NCBI GenBank assembly: GCA_021527695.1
Contig: JAKFAO010000007.1
Coordinates: forward strand, 1,178,001 to 1,242,000
Direction: 5' to 3'
DNA: 64,000 nt
DNA from: Naematelia aurantialba
Taxonomy: Eukaryota > Basidiomycota > Tremellomycetes > Tremellales > Naemateliaceae
A program made the position numbers and the translations under genes. The notes under the pieces were generated by a model. The model did no database searches and was not told the origin of the DNA. It saw only the letters and a program-made list of their open reading frames with translations. Positions 21,316 to 32,691 of this stretch are shown one piece after another (positions within the stretch are counted from its first letter, which is position 1; every line of letters begins with the position of its first letter).

Positions 21316-24300
21316 ATGCCTGCAGAGAGCCCGGTCCGTGACAGGCTACATAATCTCGCTGACCGCGATGAGCGCGATCTTCGAGCATTCCTAGAGAAAC
21401 GAGACTGGTTTGAAAGCAAACTACGGGTGAGGAAAGCGGCTGGGATGGGGCACTGAACTATTCAGTATCTGCAATCATTACCTCCAGTGTCTCGTTTCTC
21501 TGAAGTCAAGACGGAGAGCGATTACCTGCATACTCCTGAACTCCCTAAAGAAATCCAAGTCGAAGAATGGCAAGCAGAACGAGATAAGATCGAGCATGAG
21601 GTGTTGGCCTTTGATGGAGGTGATCTAAGTCGGATGAAGAACAAGACAAAAGGTGAGAGGCCTTGTGACACAGCTTACATCAGAGGCGACGCTTCTACCT
21701 CTGACGCCGCCTTCTACTCGGCTCGTATCGATCACTCTTGATCTTATCCTCGTTGTTGATCAGCTCCTGACATCCTTGCGGCAACGAGCAGACCACCTCG
21801 AACTGATGTTGTCCTGGCATCGTTGGAGAGATCAGATGAAGAGTGCGGAGCTGCAGGCTCATGCCTTGCAAGCCGAGTTGACCACTCTGGTATATCAGAG
21901 GGTGCAAATCGGGAACCCGACTGCGAACACCGCCGTACTTCCGAGCTTGAGCGAAGCTTCCAAAGTCCACAGCTTAGGAAAGACTTCAAACTTGGTCCTA
22001 GCTGACCTACGAACACGACACGCCAGCCTCGTGACGTCTGGGAGAAAGGCTGGTCAAGAACTTGATCGAATGGTTGATATTGCTTTGACTCTTGATGCCT
22101 CGGCCGCGTCGCAGAGCGCGATACCAGAAACCTTACTGGATGCCCAAGACCGCCTTGATGGTCAAATAGAGGAACTCCATGGCAAGATGGAGTGGATACA
22201 GGAAATCGTTCATCAGCGAGAGTGGTGAGTGGCATCGTAGCCAAGCTTATTGTAGTGCCCATGTCTATGGTACTGCCTTAGCACAGATCCATCAAGGAGC
22301 CGATGCTCTGATGATCGAACTTTCTGAGGCTCTGGACGCTCCCGCGAGTAGCATGACACATCGCAGACTACAAGCGATTGTAGATTCGTTCCGGCTCCCT
22401 ACGGAGGATGTACCGCGACCTCGTCATGCAGATTTCCCAGACCACGATCGTGACCTCGTCGCCGAACTTGAGCAAACTCGACGGGAAGCTCTGAACCGCT
22501 TATCGGACTGCCAGGCTGCAGTCGACTGGTACGAGGACCTTGTCACCAAGTATGAGGCAATCGCGAACCGTCAGCTCAAGGTTGAGCAAGCATGTGCTGA
22601 GATCCAAGCTGGATTGGGTGACTTATCACAACTAGGCCCGGATTTCGATGACCCCACCATGTTGAGGCAAGACTTTTCGGCCTGGATCATGGCGGCGTCT
22701 CAACACGAGCGCTGGAGGCGCCTAGTCGGAGAGGCGAGAACCCACGCTAGACGCGCTCAACTCGAGGTAATCTTGTGTCGGCAGGCTTTACAAGCTGGCC
22801 CAGCAGAACTCGCATCGTGCTGTCTGGTCAACGCAAACCACCTAGAGGTCCCGTTCGATCGAGCTTACGAGCTCGCCATGACTCTAGCGGAAAAATCTGA
22901 TATTGCTGAGGTGGATTTGGCAATACTCCGAGTCACCCAACCAGTGCTGCACTGGATCACCCATCTCAACGACGAGCTCGCCAGTCTCACAGCGAGAGTT
23001 GATCTCACCGTCGGTAACATACCTGGCTCTGAGGTCGGCAGCTTAGAGCGACTACTCTCCTGTGTTCGAAACGTCGACAGCTGTTGTACCGACAACCTCC
23101 TCGGCGAGATAGTACGGCTCTATTCTGAACTCGAGGCTCGGAAGCGCTCTTTGCCGGCCCTCAAGTCTTACATCGATTCGAGCTTAGCGAGGATTCGATC
23201 TGACATTTCGCGTACTTCAGTCCTTGCGCATGGTCTGAATTTGCAACTACGTCTCCTAAATGACATGCGAAGTGAGGCGACGGCATGGTCGAAGAGATTA
23301 GCCGAACACCACCCAGTTGACTGTAATGGTGCTGCAGTGGGAGACTTGGACCGCCAGGTTCAAGCTAATGACATGATGCGGGAGGTGACAAGCTGGGAAG
23401 TCTCCGTCAGCGATCGGATGTCTTTTATTGGAGACTTGCATCCTAATGCTGCCAAGGCGGATGACTACATTCGACGGGAAACGAACAGCATCATACTCCA
23501 GGTTCGGGCGTCTCTCGCTACCGTCTGCAATCACGTGGATATGATTTCCACCACACTTGCGGACGGTCCTGCGAAGAGCGAGCGGTCTGAAGCCCGTGGC
23601 GTCAGTTCTGCACCGACTGTTCTCGAAGCCGACCATCAAAATTGGGGGCTGATAGTCTCGCGAGAGCTTGTCGAGCTCGAGCCGCAACTGGATCTCGCCT
23701 CTCGCCAGTCTGACGAATCATCGGTAGTAGAACGGCTACCATGCCCTCCGGAAGTGGAATTACCGCACCAAACTATCGACTTGATTGTCGAAGAATCCGC
23801 TGGCATTTTACCACACTTCTTGCACCGCACCGAAACAGATCAGCTGAAGAACGCGCTTGTCCGTCTCCACAATGCCGTGTGCTCTCTCACTCAGCCGGTC
23901 AATCTTGCACCCTTACTGTCGGATGTTGACAAGCACTTTACCTCGCTCGTTGACGCATCGGACGTTGAAGCCGCCCGGCATGTTGCTTTGGCCTTAAGGG
24001 CGGACTTGATTCGATTGCAGACCGAGGCGCAATCTCTGCGCGATTCCTGGGTCACTGTGGAACTTGAACGGGTGCTGGCTGTATGGCAGGAAATCGAGGG
24101 ACTTCTGCAGGCCTTCGTCGCAGGCGATAGCGAAGTAGCATCTGACTCCGTTGGGCAGAACGCACTTGGCCATGTGGCGTCGTCCCGGTCTCGCGCCTTA
24201 TCAGATATTTCCAGGCGTGGCACGCGTAGGGCGCTGACTCCTCGGGCGAGTTTGCCAGTTCAGCAGCTGTCCTCTAGGGTGCAGGCGTTTGACTCGACGT

Positions 24301-24609
24301 CACTTGGCCACCCTTCAACACCTGCTGCAAAGCCAGTGTCACTGGCGGAAGCCACCAAGTTGGATTTCGCTGTTGGTCGGGTAGTTAGGGGCCTCAACGT
24401 TGGTCTCCACCTGAGGTCGATGACTGATCCTTTAGATAGACTTGCCAATCGTCCCCGCAACCTCGCAGGGCTCCAAGGACTGGGAAGATGAAACTGGGAG
24501 ATACTGGATCGGGGCTGAAGGTCACGCGAAACTCTGTTACTGCCGCATTCTGCGGTCGCGCATGGTGATGGTACGCGTCGGTGGAGGATGGATGGAACTA
24601 TCTAAGTAG
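21316..24609 (+). CDS. Long helical (spectrin/plakin-like) protein with C-terminal GAR/GAS2 domain
   Basis: GAS2/GAR domains bind microtubules, so a role as a cytoskeletal linker is likely. The gene starts MPAESPVRDRL at 21316 and after two or three introns gives about 900 residues of mostly helical, Leu/Glu/Gln/Ala-rich sequence with spacing reminiscent of spectrin repeats. The C-terminal domain begins KLDFAVGRVVRGLN (near 24358). An intron ending CTCGCAG at 24467 must be removed to read on into GSKDWEDETGRYWIGAEGHA, then CRILRSRMVMVRVGGGWMEL and the stop at 24609. Without that splice the frame ends at 24491 and the GAR domain is lost. The donor could not be fixed; an in-phase GTTGGT at about 24391 fits. 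The gene is divergent from the OMA1-like gene. I do not know a named orthologue. Confidence 0.75.
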
Positions 24610-25127
24610 GACGGAGAGAAGCGTAATACTAGGCTAACAGCTAGGTTCATACTCGATCATTTTCGGGAAGCCTTTCACCCCCGGCCCCTTCACCTCTCAA
24701 ATGCCAACTCGAGCTGGCTTTCTTCAGACGTCTCCCTTGGGTCAATGTCACCGCTCCGAGTTGTGCCTATGGTACAGCAGACTCCTGCAAGCTCACGCGA
24801 CGCAGCTGCACCCAACGAATCACAGTCAAGGTCTTTGTTGCCAGTGCAATTCATACGTAGGGCAAGCGAGAGTCCCCCAATCCGGGACAAGGAGAAAGCG
24901 CGCATGACTAGGGGGCTTCGTAACTCGAGTCTTGGCGGAAGGGAAGCTTGACGTCTGCATGGCATGGCAAAGTCGCTGTATCCTGTTGTTGCAGTACTGC
25001 GGTAAATGTACAGTTTAGTACCAACAATGTATAGTAACACTGAGCCACGAGTCATGGATACGCTCGCTGAATTCACGTGCCTCCAATCTGGACCGATCGG
25101 AGGGACCCTTCTTGCATTGTTACCGTT

Positions 25128-26546
25128 ATGTCTCGAGTCCATTACGTTTGGTCCAAAGAGCTGCAGGATACCGTTGACCAATTGCCAGCCAATCTTGGAC
25201 GCTCCTCTCTTGTGCACAGCCTAGTGCGAGTGCTCGGTCTCATTGACAGCTCAAGCGAGACTGACGAACGACATTCTCCCGAGCCCGGCGTCAAGCGGCT
25301 CCAAGCCAAGGTGGTCACACCAGAAACACAGTTTGCCAATGCGGCGACTCTGAGAAGATTTCACGATGAAGCATATGTGGGGGCGTCTGCCAAGCGGAGC
25401 TCATGACCAGGTTAACTATCTTCTGGCGACACATGAGCACTCCAACGCTTTCCATCACGAGCCGAGGCACACATGCAAGCGACGCCGAGTTGAAGTGCAT
25501 GGATTAGAGCACGTAGGTGTCCTCGCGTTAGTGGGACTGATCCCAGGACTGCCCCACCTTTGACGCACTCCCTCGATATGCCTGCTTGGTCGCTGCAGCA
25601 ACCCTGACGGCGTGCCGTTTGCTCGCTGTAGGAGAGTCAGACGTCGTGATCAACTGGGATGGCGGCCGTCATCACGCACTGCGCAACCGTGCCAGTGGAT
25701 TTTGTTATGTTGCTGATGCCGTTTTGGGCATTATGCTCCTTGCCAAAGACGGCCAGACGAGGCGACAAAGAAGTAAACCCCGAATCCTTTATCTCGATCT
25801 CGACCTTCATTACGGGGATGGGGTTGCTCAAGCCTTTCACTCGCCAAGGCTGTATGCTGTCTCTGGGCCGCACTCTCGCCCTCCGCAGGTTCTCACCCTC
25901 TCCATCCACCACCGATCACCAACCTTCTTTCCTCCTTCTGCTTACTCCGACTTGCCCTCCGAAGACACGAGTCATCCATTCTCGTTGTCCATTCCCCTTT
26001 CCGTCTATGCTTCCCGTCCAACCTATGCGGCGATTTGGTCTAGTGTGGAACGCATTCAACAGTCATTCAATCCCGATTATGTAGTGTTGCAACTGGGTGC
26101 CGATGGCCTTCCACGCGATCCCATCGGTCACTTTGGCTCATGGAACATAGACGGCGAGGGTGGGATGATCTGGTGTGTGGAGCAGGTCAAGGCATGGAAC
26201 AAGCCATTATGCGTCCTTGGAGGCGGTGGCTATAACCATGCAAATACAGCTCGCGCCTGGGCTCTCTCGACGGCAGCCTTAGTAAGCCATTATTAAACAA
26301 TCGGGCTGACATCAGGTCGAGAAGCCTGTAGTTCAAGACGAGCTGGTCCCAGAGCACGAAAACTGGCCAGAGTATAAGCCATCGTTTACTCTAGAGATCC
26401 CCGAAGGTACATTTCGTCTTCGCGCACCAAGCTGAAGTGCAGGTCACGCAAAGGATGAGAACACGCCCGAGCATTTGGACAAGATCGACCGGACGTTTCG
26501 AGTAATTGCAGCTCGCATACAAGACATTGTCTCTGCAGATTCATAA
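25128..26546 (+). CDS. Class I histone deacetylase (HOS1/HDAC8-like)
   Basis: It removes acetyl groups from lysines in histones or, as for yeast Hos1, cohesin. The frame starts MSRVHYVWSKELQD at 25128. Catalytic blocks are NWDGGRHHALRNRASGFCYV (both active-site His), YLDLDLHYGDGV (Zn-binding Asp and His), LQLGADGLPRDPIG (second Zn Asp) and LGGGGYNHANTARAW (active-site Tyr). The His after the Zn-binding His, found in most class I enzymes (HHGDG), is Tyr here. An extra stretch of Ser/Pro-rich sequence (SPTFFPPSAYSD) precedes the second half. The protein ends RIQDIVSADS. The length, about 400 residues, is nearer HDAC8/Hos1 than Rpd3, which is why I prefer the HOS1 side, with moderate certainty. 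Confidence 0.85.
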
Positions 26547-26553
26547 CGCTTCC

Positions 26554-27886
26554 TCAGGCGTGCCGTGCAGCCTGTTCATTGCACCAGTCCCAGAGCTTGT
26601 CTACTCTTTCGCGGCTTTCGAGGTCCGGCCGGATCCTTCCTATGCGCTGATATGGCACGATGTATTTCCCGCTCAATCGTCTGGCGTCATCGACCGGGCA
26701 CGTGGCTGCCCAAAGCTGATTGAGGGCACCAGCGGTGGGACTCATTGCGATCACATGCTGACGTCAACAAACCATTATTTACGAGCAACGCACAATAATC
26801 CAGGGGGCAAATTTCAAAATGAATGGCGTGAGGAACAGGTGTTGGGCGAGATTTGTAGCAACGAGGCCTGCGCTTAGTGCTGTCTTCACCCTTACCTACC
26901 TGGATGGACCGCTATGCTTATAATCTGACTAGATCTCTCTTCGTGCGGGCTCATATTGGTCTCCGGGATATCCACTTTGGGTCCATAGACCCAGTGCACC
27001 CATTTAGCCAGTGCGATGTTTCCCCATTTGCTCTGTCCGTATTCGATCCACTTCGTGTGCTCATATCGTCCACGCTTGGCACTTGATCGTTCTTCTGGGT
27101 CGCGTACAACCGACCGGAAATCGACACCGCCTCGTGGCGCCGCAGAATGGCCCGCAGATGAAGAGCTGATGAGTCGACTATCCTTCGTAGCCAACAACGT
27201 AGGTAAGAGCAGCGATATGAACCGCTGATGGCCCAGGCACTATATTGAGCCCCAATACTGACGGTCACATACGTTGGTACCAAATTGCAGAGTGTAGCCC
27301 TGTTTGGTGCTCAGACCCTCTGGCCTGCTCTCAGCGAGAGAAGGACGAATCGCTCACGAGGCCATAACTCCAGCATTAGCGAAGAGAACGTCGAGCTTGC
27401 TTTCGCAGCTACGCAATGCTTAGCTTGGTCAACAGTGTGCTAACCGTTGAAACTCCTCTGCCGCGCGTTCCACGCTCTGTAGGTCTGCCAAGTCGAGCTC
27501 GAGAAAGTGGATAACCCCGCGAACCCGGCCTGTAGCCTCGGTCCGCTCTGGGTACGTGATACCCTTGACCCCAAAAACACCTCCCTTCTTGATAGCCTCG
27601 ATGGCCTCATTCGCCTTCTCCGCAGAACGGCTAGCCATATACACAGTCGCACCCCTTTCATAGAGAGCCTTGCAAGTTTCATAGCCAATTCCTGAGTTTC
27701 CGCCGGTCACCAGGACGATCTAAGTATCGTTAATGTGCTCTCGCCATTTGGCTCATCGGCCCGCCACCTTACCTTGTTTGTCATATCTGGCATGTCCGAG
27801 ATAGACCATCTGGGACGAACCCAGAAGAATAGCGGGAGGCCCAAGTGCAGTATCGCATCGAGCTTGTGGAGTAACAAGGCGAGCAT
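26554..27886 (-). CDS. Short-chain dehydrogenase/reductase (retinol-dehydrogenase-like)
   Basis: This is an NAD(P)-dependent oxidoreductase of unknown substrate. From the ATG at 27886 the start is MLALLLHKLDAILH and then FFWVRPRWSISDMPDMTNK, a hydrophobic or amphipathic lead with the usual IPDLTGK-like segment. Across an intron follow IVLVTGGNSGIGYETCKAL (the TGxxxGIG cofactor motif), VYMASRSAEKANEA, FLELDLADLQSVERA, an exon with FANAG, and YGQSKWGNIALAKWV, which holds the catalytic Tyr and Lys (YxxxK) near 27040. VHPG and a C-terminal exon ending WCNEQAARHA complete it. Its stop lies 7 bp from the stop of the HDAC gene, so the transcripts must overlap. Confidence 0.88.
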
Positions 27887-28439
27887 CCGTCTGGCAAGGA
27901 GGAGAGAGGTATTCGAGCATTCGGGAACGTCGAGTCAAAACAGTATCTTTCGGACGATCCCAATTACTTCCGACGGAATCCTAACTGATCTGCATAGTTC
28001 ATTTATACGACTAGATGTCATAGGGTGCCATGGAGGGGGGGGGGGGCAGCATCACTCGCCATCTTTCTTCGAGCTGCATCGATGTGTTTGCCCGAGCTCT
28101 GACATCTCCGTCAACGACCGTTTAAACTAGCGTTCTCAGCACATAACGACGAACTCGAAACAAGAGTAGCCGAGGTCACCGACTCCTGCCCTGATCAGCA
28201 CGTCACTGCATTGCCCAGTCAGTGAGGGTTGCGGTCTGCTCATATCGCTTCGGAGCAAGTCTTCAGGCCGGGCAATACGCAGGGCAAGGTATACAGCAAC
28301 AACCTACTTGAACTGGAAGCATGACGTGGCATAACAGGAGCCGCCTTTGCGTTGGACTTTAAGCGACCCCGCTGCTTCTTTGCCGGCGGGGCCTCACAGC
28401 TGCATTCTGTCCAGATACTAGACTAGCTCTTCAGCATAC

Positions 28440-29423
28440 ATGTCTTTCACTAGGTCGAGGCCAGTAGTGACAGCAACAACACCACAAAAAATACAGATTA
28501 CGCCTGGCACTCCTGATCAGGAGGACAATGCACCCAAGTGCAGCGTAAGCAAGAGACGTGCACGCTCATAGCTGATGTGACAGGGCCACGGCAGACGAGC
28601 GTTGAGATTGGTTGCCGGAGCGAATTCAAAGAACCCCGGAAGGTACAGCATGACTACTTTCGAACTGGTTTGTATATTCTAATACTACCCAGAGCCTTCT
28701 ACACTTGTCCGCTTAGCCGAGACGATCCAAACAAATGCAAGTTCTTCAAATGGGTCGATGAGATAGAAGCCAGCCCCGCCAAGCAAGGCGAGTCATCCCG
28801 TGCCGCTGGGCTCGCCGCTGCTACCAATGCCCATCTGCCACAAACTCTTGGTCAAAGTCCGCAAGCAAGCTTTGGTCCGCCCCTTTCCAGTGCGGTCAAC
28901 GCCACTCCCACGTCATCACGACTGACGACGGCCGTACCTTACATGCCTCGGATTGAACTCAGAGAGGGTTCAATGGAAGAGATCGATTGGGAGCAAGTAG
29001 ATACGGATGGCCTGGAAGCAAAGGCAATCGCAAGTAGTCCTAGCTCATCGCAGCGGACGGAACAACAATCGTTCAACGACAAATTACTATCTATTGGGAC
29101 CGCTAAACGGAAGCGCACAGAGGAAAGCCCAATTACACCGCGGGCATCGGCCCTAGAGAGCAGCGAGGTGAGCCATGGTAGTGACTGTGCTGATTGTTCA
29201 GTTAAACCCCTTCGTGTCTGCTCACTCTCCTCCACATGCGGCTCTCTCTCCCGCGCTGGCATCTCTTGAACAACTGTCAGAGCATTTACATCGTCAGGAA
29301 CGTCTCCTGCGAGCTGGAGAGGCCGCGAAGCTTGGCTTCCGAAAACGAATAAAAACCTTAGAAGAGCAGAATGCCGAGCTAGCAGCGAGAGTGAAGGAGC
29401 TTGAAAAACAGCTGGGACGTTAA
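28440..29423 (+). CDS. GRF-type zinc-finger protein with C-terminal coiled coil
   Basis: GRF zinc fingers bind single-stranded nucleic acids and occur in repair and topology proteins such as APE2, NEIL3 and TOP3A. The start is MSFTRSRPVVTATT at 28440. Removing an intron that ends GTGACAG (near 28582) and a second ending ACCCAG (near 28691) gives KCSGHGRRALRLV, then AGANSKNPGRAFYTCP and NKCKFFKWVDEIE, a complete finger with Cys-His-Cys-Cys ligands. A Ser/Pro/Ala-rich middle follows, and the last exon has ALASLEQLSEHLHRQERLL and LEEQNAELAARVKELEKQL, a leucine-zipper coiled coil. I recognise the domain, not a named orthologue; there is no nuclease domain. Confidence 0.78.
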
Positions 29424-30016
29424 GCTGCGCAAGCACCGCGACGACATCGTATCTGGGTCACTGTAATGCACATACGTAGGCTTTTGTTCTAATGCTGGTC
29501 TGACGAACAATAACTTTGACTCTGTACCGAGCAAGTCGTTTGCACATGCCAAACTTGAAGATCGTGCATTCTACGAGGATCTTGTCGAAACTCACGCGCG
29601 ATATGTTGAAAAAGTATCATGTCCAAGGTGATCCAGTCGCTCTTGCGACTCGGTCTCGATGCCATCCTCCGGGGATTAGACGAGTCACAAGTCAGTCTGA
29701 TGGTCCGTTGGAAGATGCCAACGTGACAGTAGACTGGCAAGATGACTGACAGAAAGCTGCAGTACAGGATATCGTAGTCATTGTTTCGCTGCTACTGGGA
29801 GGGATCCAGGAAGAAAGGAAGAAAGGAAGAAAGGAAGAAAGAAAGGCAAGGGAAAGGCCAGGAAAGAAGGAAGCGGGGTGTGCCTGGGCCGGTGCACTGG
29901 TTTCATGTCCTTTGGCTGTTCGAGTTTGGGATATTCTCACTCAGACATCATGTAGTTCTTCTCTGCATCTCTCTGCACTCTATCATAGCATTGTCCTTCC
30001 TCCCCTCCCTCTTCCT

Positions 30017-30053
<37 letters not shown>

Positions 30054-30355
30054 GGAACATACCGTACCCAGTCCCCGTACTCTTGACAACCACGCCCAGC
30101 AAGATCAAATTGATCCCAGCCTGCGATCGGTCCCCGGCGGCCGCTGGCGTGCGGATTCACGTTTGAGCCCGAGCTTGTCCTTCAACAATTGGTCCTTCGT
30201 CTTTGCTTATTGTCGTAATCTTCTTCTCACTGTTAGGACTACTTGACAGCGGGTTCTTGGCGGTCGGACGACGGGCGCGGCTCATACACGCTTGGCACGC
30301 ACCGTCCTATGATTTTCAGTTCATCTGCACTTTGTCTGACCGTCCCGGATCAGAC
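29424..30355. other. Intergenic stretch with purine and pyrimidine microsatellites
   Basis: No gene is supported. 29810-29875 is a GGAAGAAA-type polypurine tract, and 30021-30050 is a CT microsatellite. An open segment at 29500-29630 (FAHAKLEDRAFYEDLVETHA) looks protein-like but has no usable start and no family I recognise. The end of the stretch is the leader of the next gene. Confidence 0.5.
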
Positions 30356-32567
30356 ATGGACACCACAAAGTATGGCAACGCATGCGATTACGACGTGGAC
30401 CTACATTCGATCTACGCCGCATACCTGTAAGAGCTCCTCGCTACCAGACAAGCTGATAATCCAGCGGTCTCTTTGAGGGAGAAGGCACAGACTGGTGGGA
30501 CAAGTCTTGGGGAGGATACTTTGCAACTTTCAATGACTTCCTCGGATTTGGGTGGGAAGTCATGAGTAAGTCTAGTTCCGGATTCTCCAGCTCAATCCTA
30601 GTGGTCGTCGACAGCAGCACTGGACGACCCCACATAGCTGTGCGCCGCGAACAGATAGCCTCGTTCGCCAAGATGATCCGGACTCGATTTGGAGAATCGC
30701 TCCCTAAAGATCCACCGACAACACTTCCCCTTGACCCTGTCCCTACTCGGAACCTTTCCCTTCGTCGTCTGGTCACTATAAGTGATCTTGCTTCTTATCG
30801 CAAGCTGGCTCAGACACTGCCAGCTGCCGAACTGAACTACCTTCGATCGCGGGTTCGATCTGGCCAGGTGGGAGTCGCGGAACAGCTATTCTATGCTGGT
30901 GGCACCCCCGGCGAACGTGATACTGGAGGTGTCGGAGTACGAGATAATGGGGTCGGGTACTCCTGGGCCTGTATTAAGACAACGTGGTGGGAGAAGGGTG
31001 GTCCGCCTCAAGGCCTGGTGCCAGGGCAAGGACGATCGCAAGCCAAAGGTCCAGGCGGGAAGGGGCTAGTACTCGAGGTAGGAATGGCGGTCGTCCGTTG
31101 TGCAAACCTTCGATCCGTTGTAAGTCTACCTTTGCTTTCCCTACCTTTTTGACCTCGTATCAGGGTGTATGGCCACCTGTTCCTCAGGAGAATTACCGCA
31201 AGTCCCACTTCATCGTCGAGGAATGGGTCGACAAGCGCCTCAACTCAAACCCCGCCAACTACCCACGAAATTACGGTTTCGGAAAGAGTCGATACGTCGC
31301 GGAAAGAGACATCGAGAAGATAGTGGAGTGAGTGGCTGCTTTGTATAATTCTGATTCTAGTGCAACCGTCGGAGCTCTTGCATCACAGGAGAATGACAGC
31401 AACCCTAATATGCTGATCCTCCTCACCATCGGCGAGCCTGCTATTCTTCCAGTACCTGCCTCATCCACTCTTCCCAATAACATTCTCCATCTCGACGTTT
31501 TGGCTCTGGAATTTCAACTGCTCCGCCGGGCACAGAAGCAGGGACACACAGGTGCCCCCGATCGTCAGCAGCCCCTGACCTCCCTTGCCTCCTTGTTGCA
31601 GACACTTCAAATTCCAGTGCCGTCCTTCATTCCGCTCGGCAACGCAGGCAATGACGCTTTTTACACGGTCCTTGCCTTCCAAAAGCTTGTCATGGCGGAG
31701 ACTAGGTTACCAGATGCCCTTTTCTCTCAACCCGAAGCTTTCATGCCGGCTTATGGATATGGCGTTCCATTTCCTCAATACCCGATATTGCCACCTATCG
31801 CCCCGTACGCTACTCTTGATCATCCTGGCGCTTCGCACTCGGATATCTATGCCAGCGGGGCATCGCCCTCATTGGTCTCCCTGCAAGCAGTCCGAAGAGC
31901 AAGTGACCAGCCCAGACCTCGGCCCGCATCATTCGGTGACGCATTTGCGCAAGACCAGCCCAGGTATACGCCGCCAGACCAGGGTCAAGGTCATGGGCAT
32001 GGGCAATCCACTGTCAAGCAGCAGCACCAGTTCCTTTCTCGCTCTCAAACAGTATTCTGGGATGATGCCGATTATGCCGGAGCCGGCCCAAGTCGCGATA
32101 GCTCTCCCCAATCTGCTGATAGACGTGCAAGCATGGTCAGACCCGGTATTCAATCTGACTTGATGGGCTCCACACCCCGAGGGCGCAGTGGCGTACCGCC
32201 TACCAGCACGATCAAACCCCGATTTCCTGTTTCATCCAGTACTCGCAGCATCTCGTGGGATGAGCACGTGCATCCAAGAGCGTCAGTGATCGTAGGTGGT
32301 ACGCCCCGAGACCGATCGTCGGCTAGGGCTGAGAACAATCGAGCCCGTCCGTCCAACTTGAACGGGTCGAGCGGAAGCCTTCAACGAGAGGGTCTTTCAG
32401 CCTCAGGTGATAGCAGTACCAAATTGAGCTCCGACGATCAGAGCAAGAGCAGCAGTGAGATCACTGTACCCGCGGGAGAGAAGACTGCCAGAGACAAGGG
32501 GAAAATCAAGTCCGAGAAGAGCATGAAAAACATCGCCGGATCTCTAGCGAGGTTCTGGATTGGTTGA
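30356..32567 (+). CDS. Gfd2/YDR514C-like RNase H-fold protein with low-complexity tail
   Basis: The start at 30356 (MDTTKYGNACDYDVDL) joins across an intron to GLFEGEGTDWWDKSWGGYF. Then come a segment with RPHIAVRREQIASFAKMIR, and GLVLEVGMAVVRCANLRSV spliced to GVWPPVPQENYRKSHFIVEE and YGFGKSRYVAERDIEKIVE. LHLDVLALEFQLLR, then SLASLLQTLQIPVP and NAGNDAFYTVLAFQKLV follow; the NAGNDA..T element is the hallmark of the Gfd2/YDR514C-like C-terminal domain, a DEDD exonuclease-type fold. The last 240 residues are Ser/Pro/Gly/Arg-rich and end SLARFWIG. The acidic pair expected in the first exonuclease motif is not evident, since the comparable place reads CIKTTWWE. Function is unknown. Confidence 0.68.
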
Positions 32568-32691
32568 TTCGATGACTTAGAAGTTACACGAGAACGTATG
32601 CATTACGATATACACCTAAACCCGAATAGCCCTGAGGCTGAAGCTGCTGGCAAGTCGTATGCATATACAACACAAAGAGCCAAATGGACAC

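Noticed and set aside
24467..24491. Possible frameshift in the GAR-domain gene
   Set aside because: A short intron ending CTCGCAG restores the frame and the family motif, so splicing is the simpler explanation, though the donor is not fixed.
24690..25217. 175-codon minus-strand frame between the GAR gene and the HDAC gene
   Set aside because: It runs over the HDAC start and has no recognisable motif; composition is like promoter DNA.
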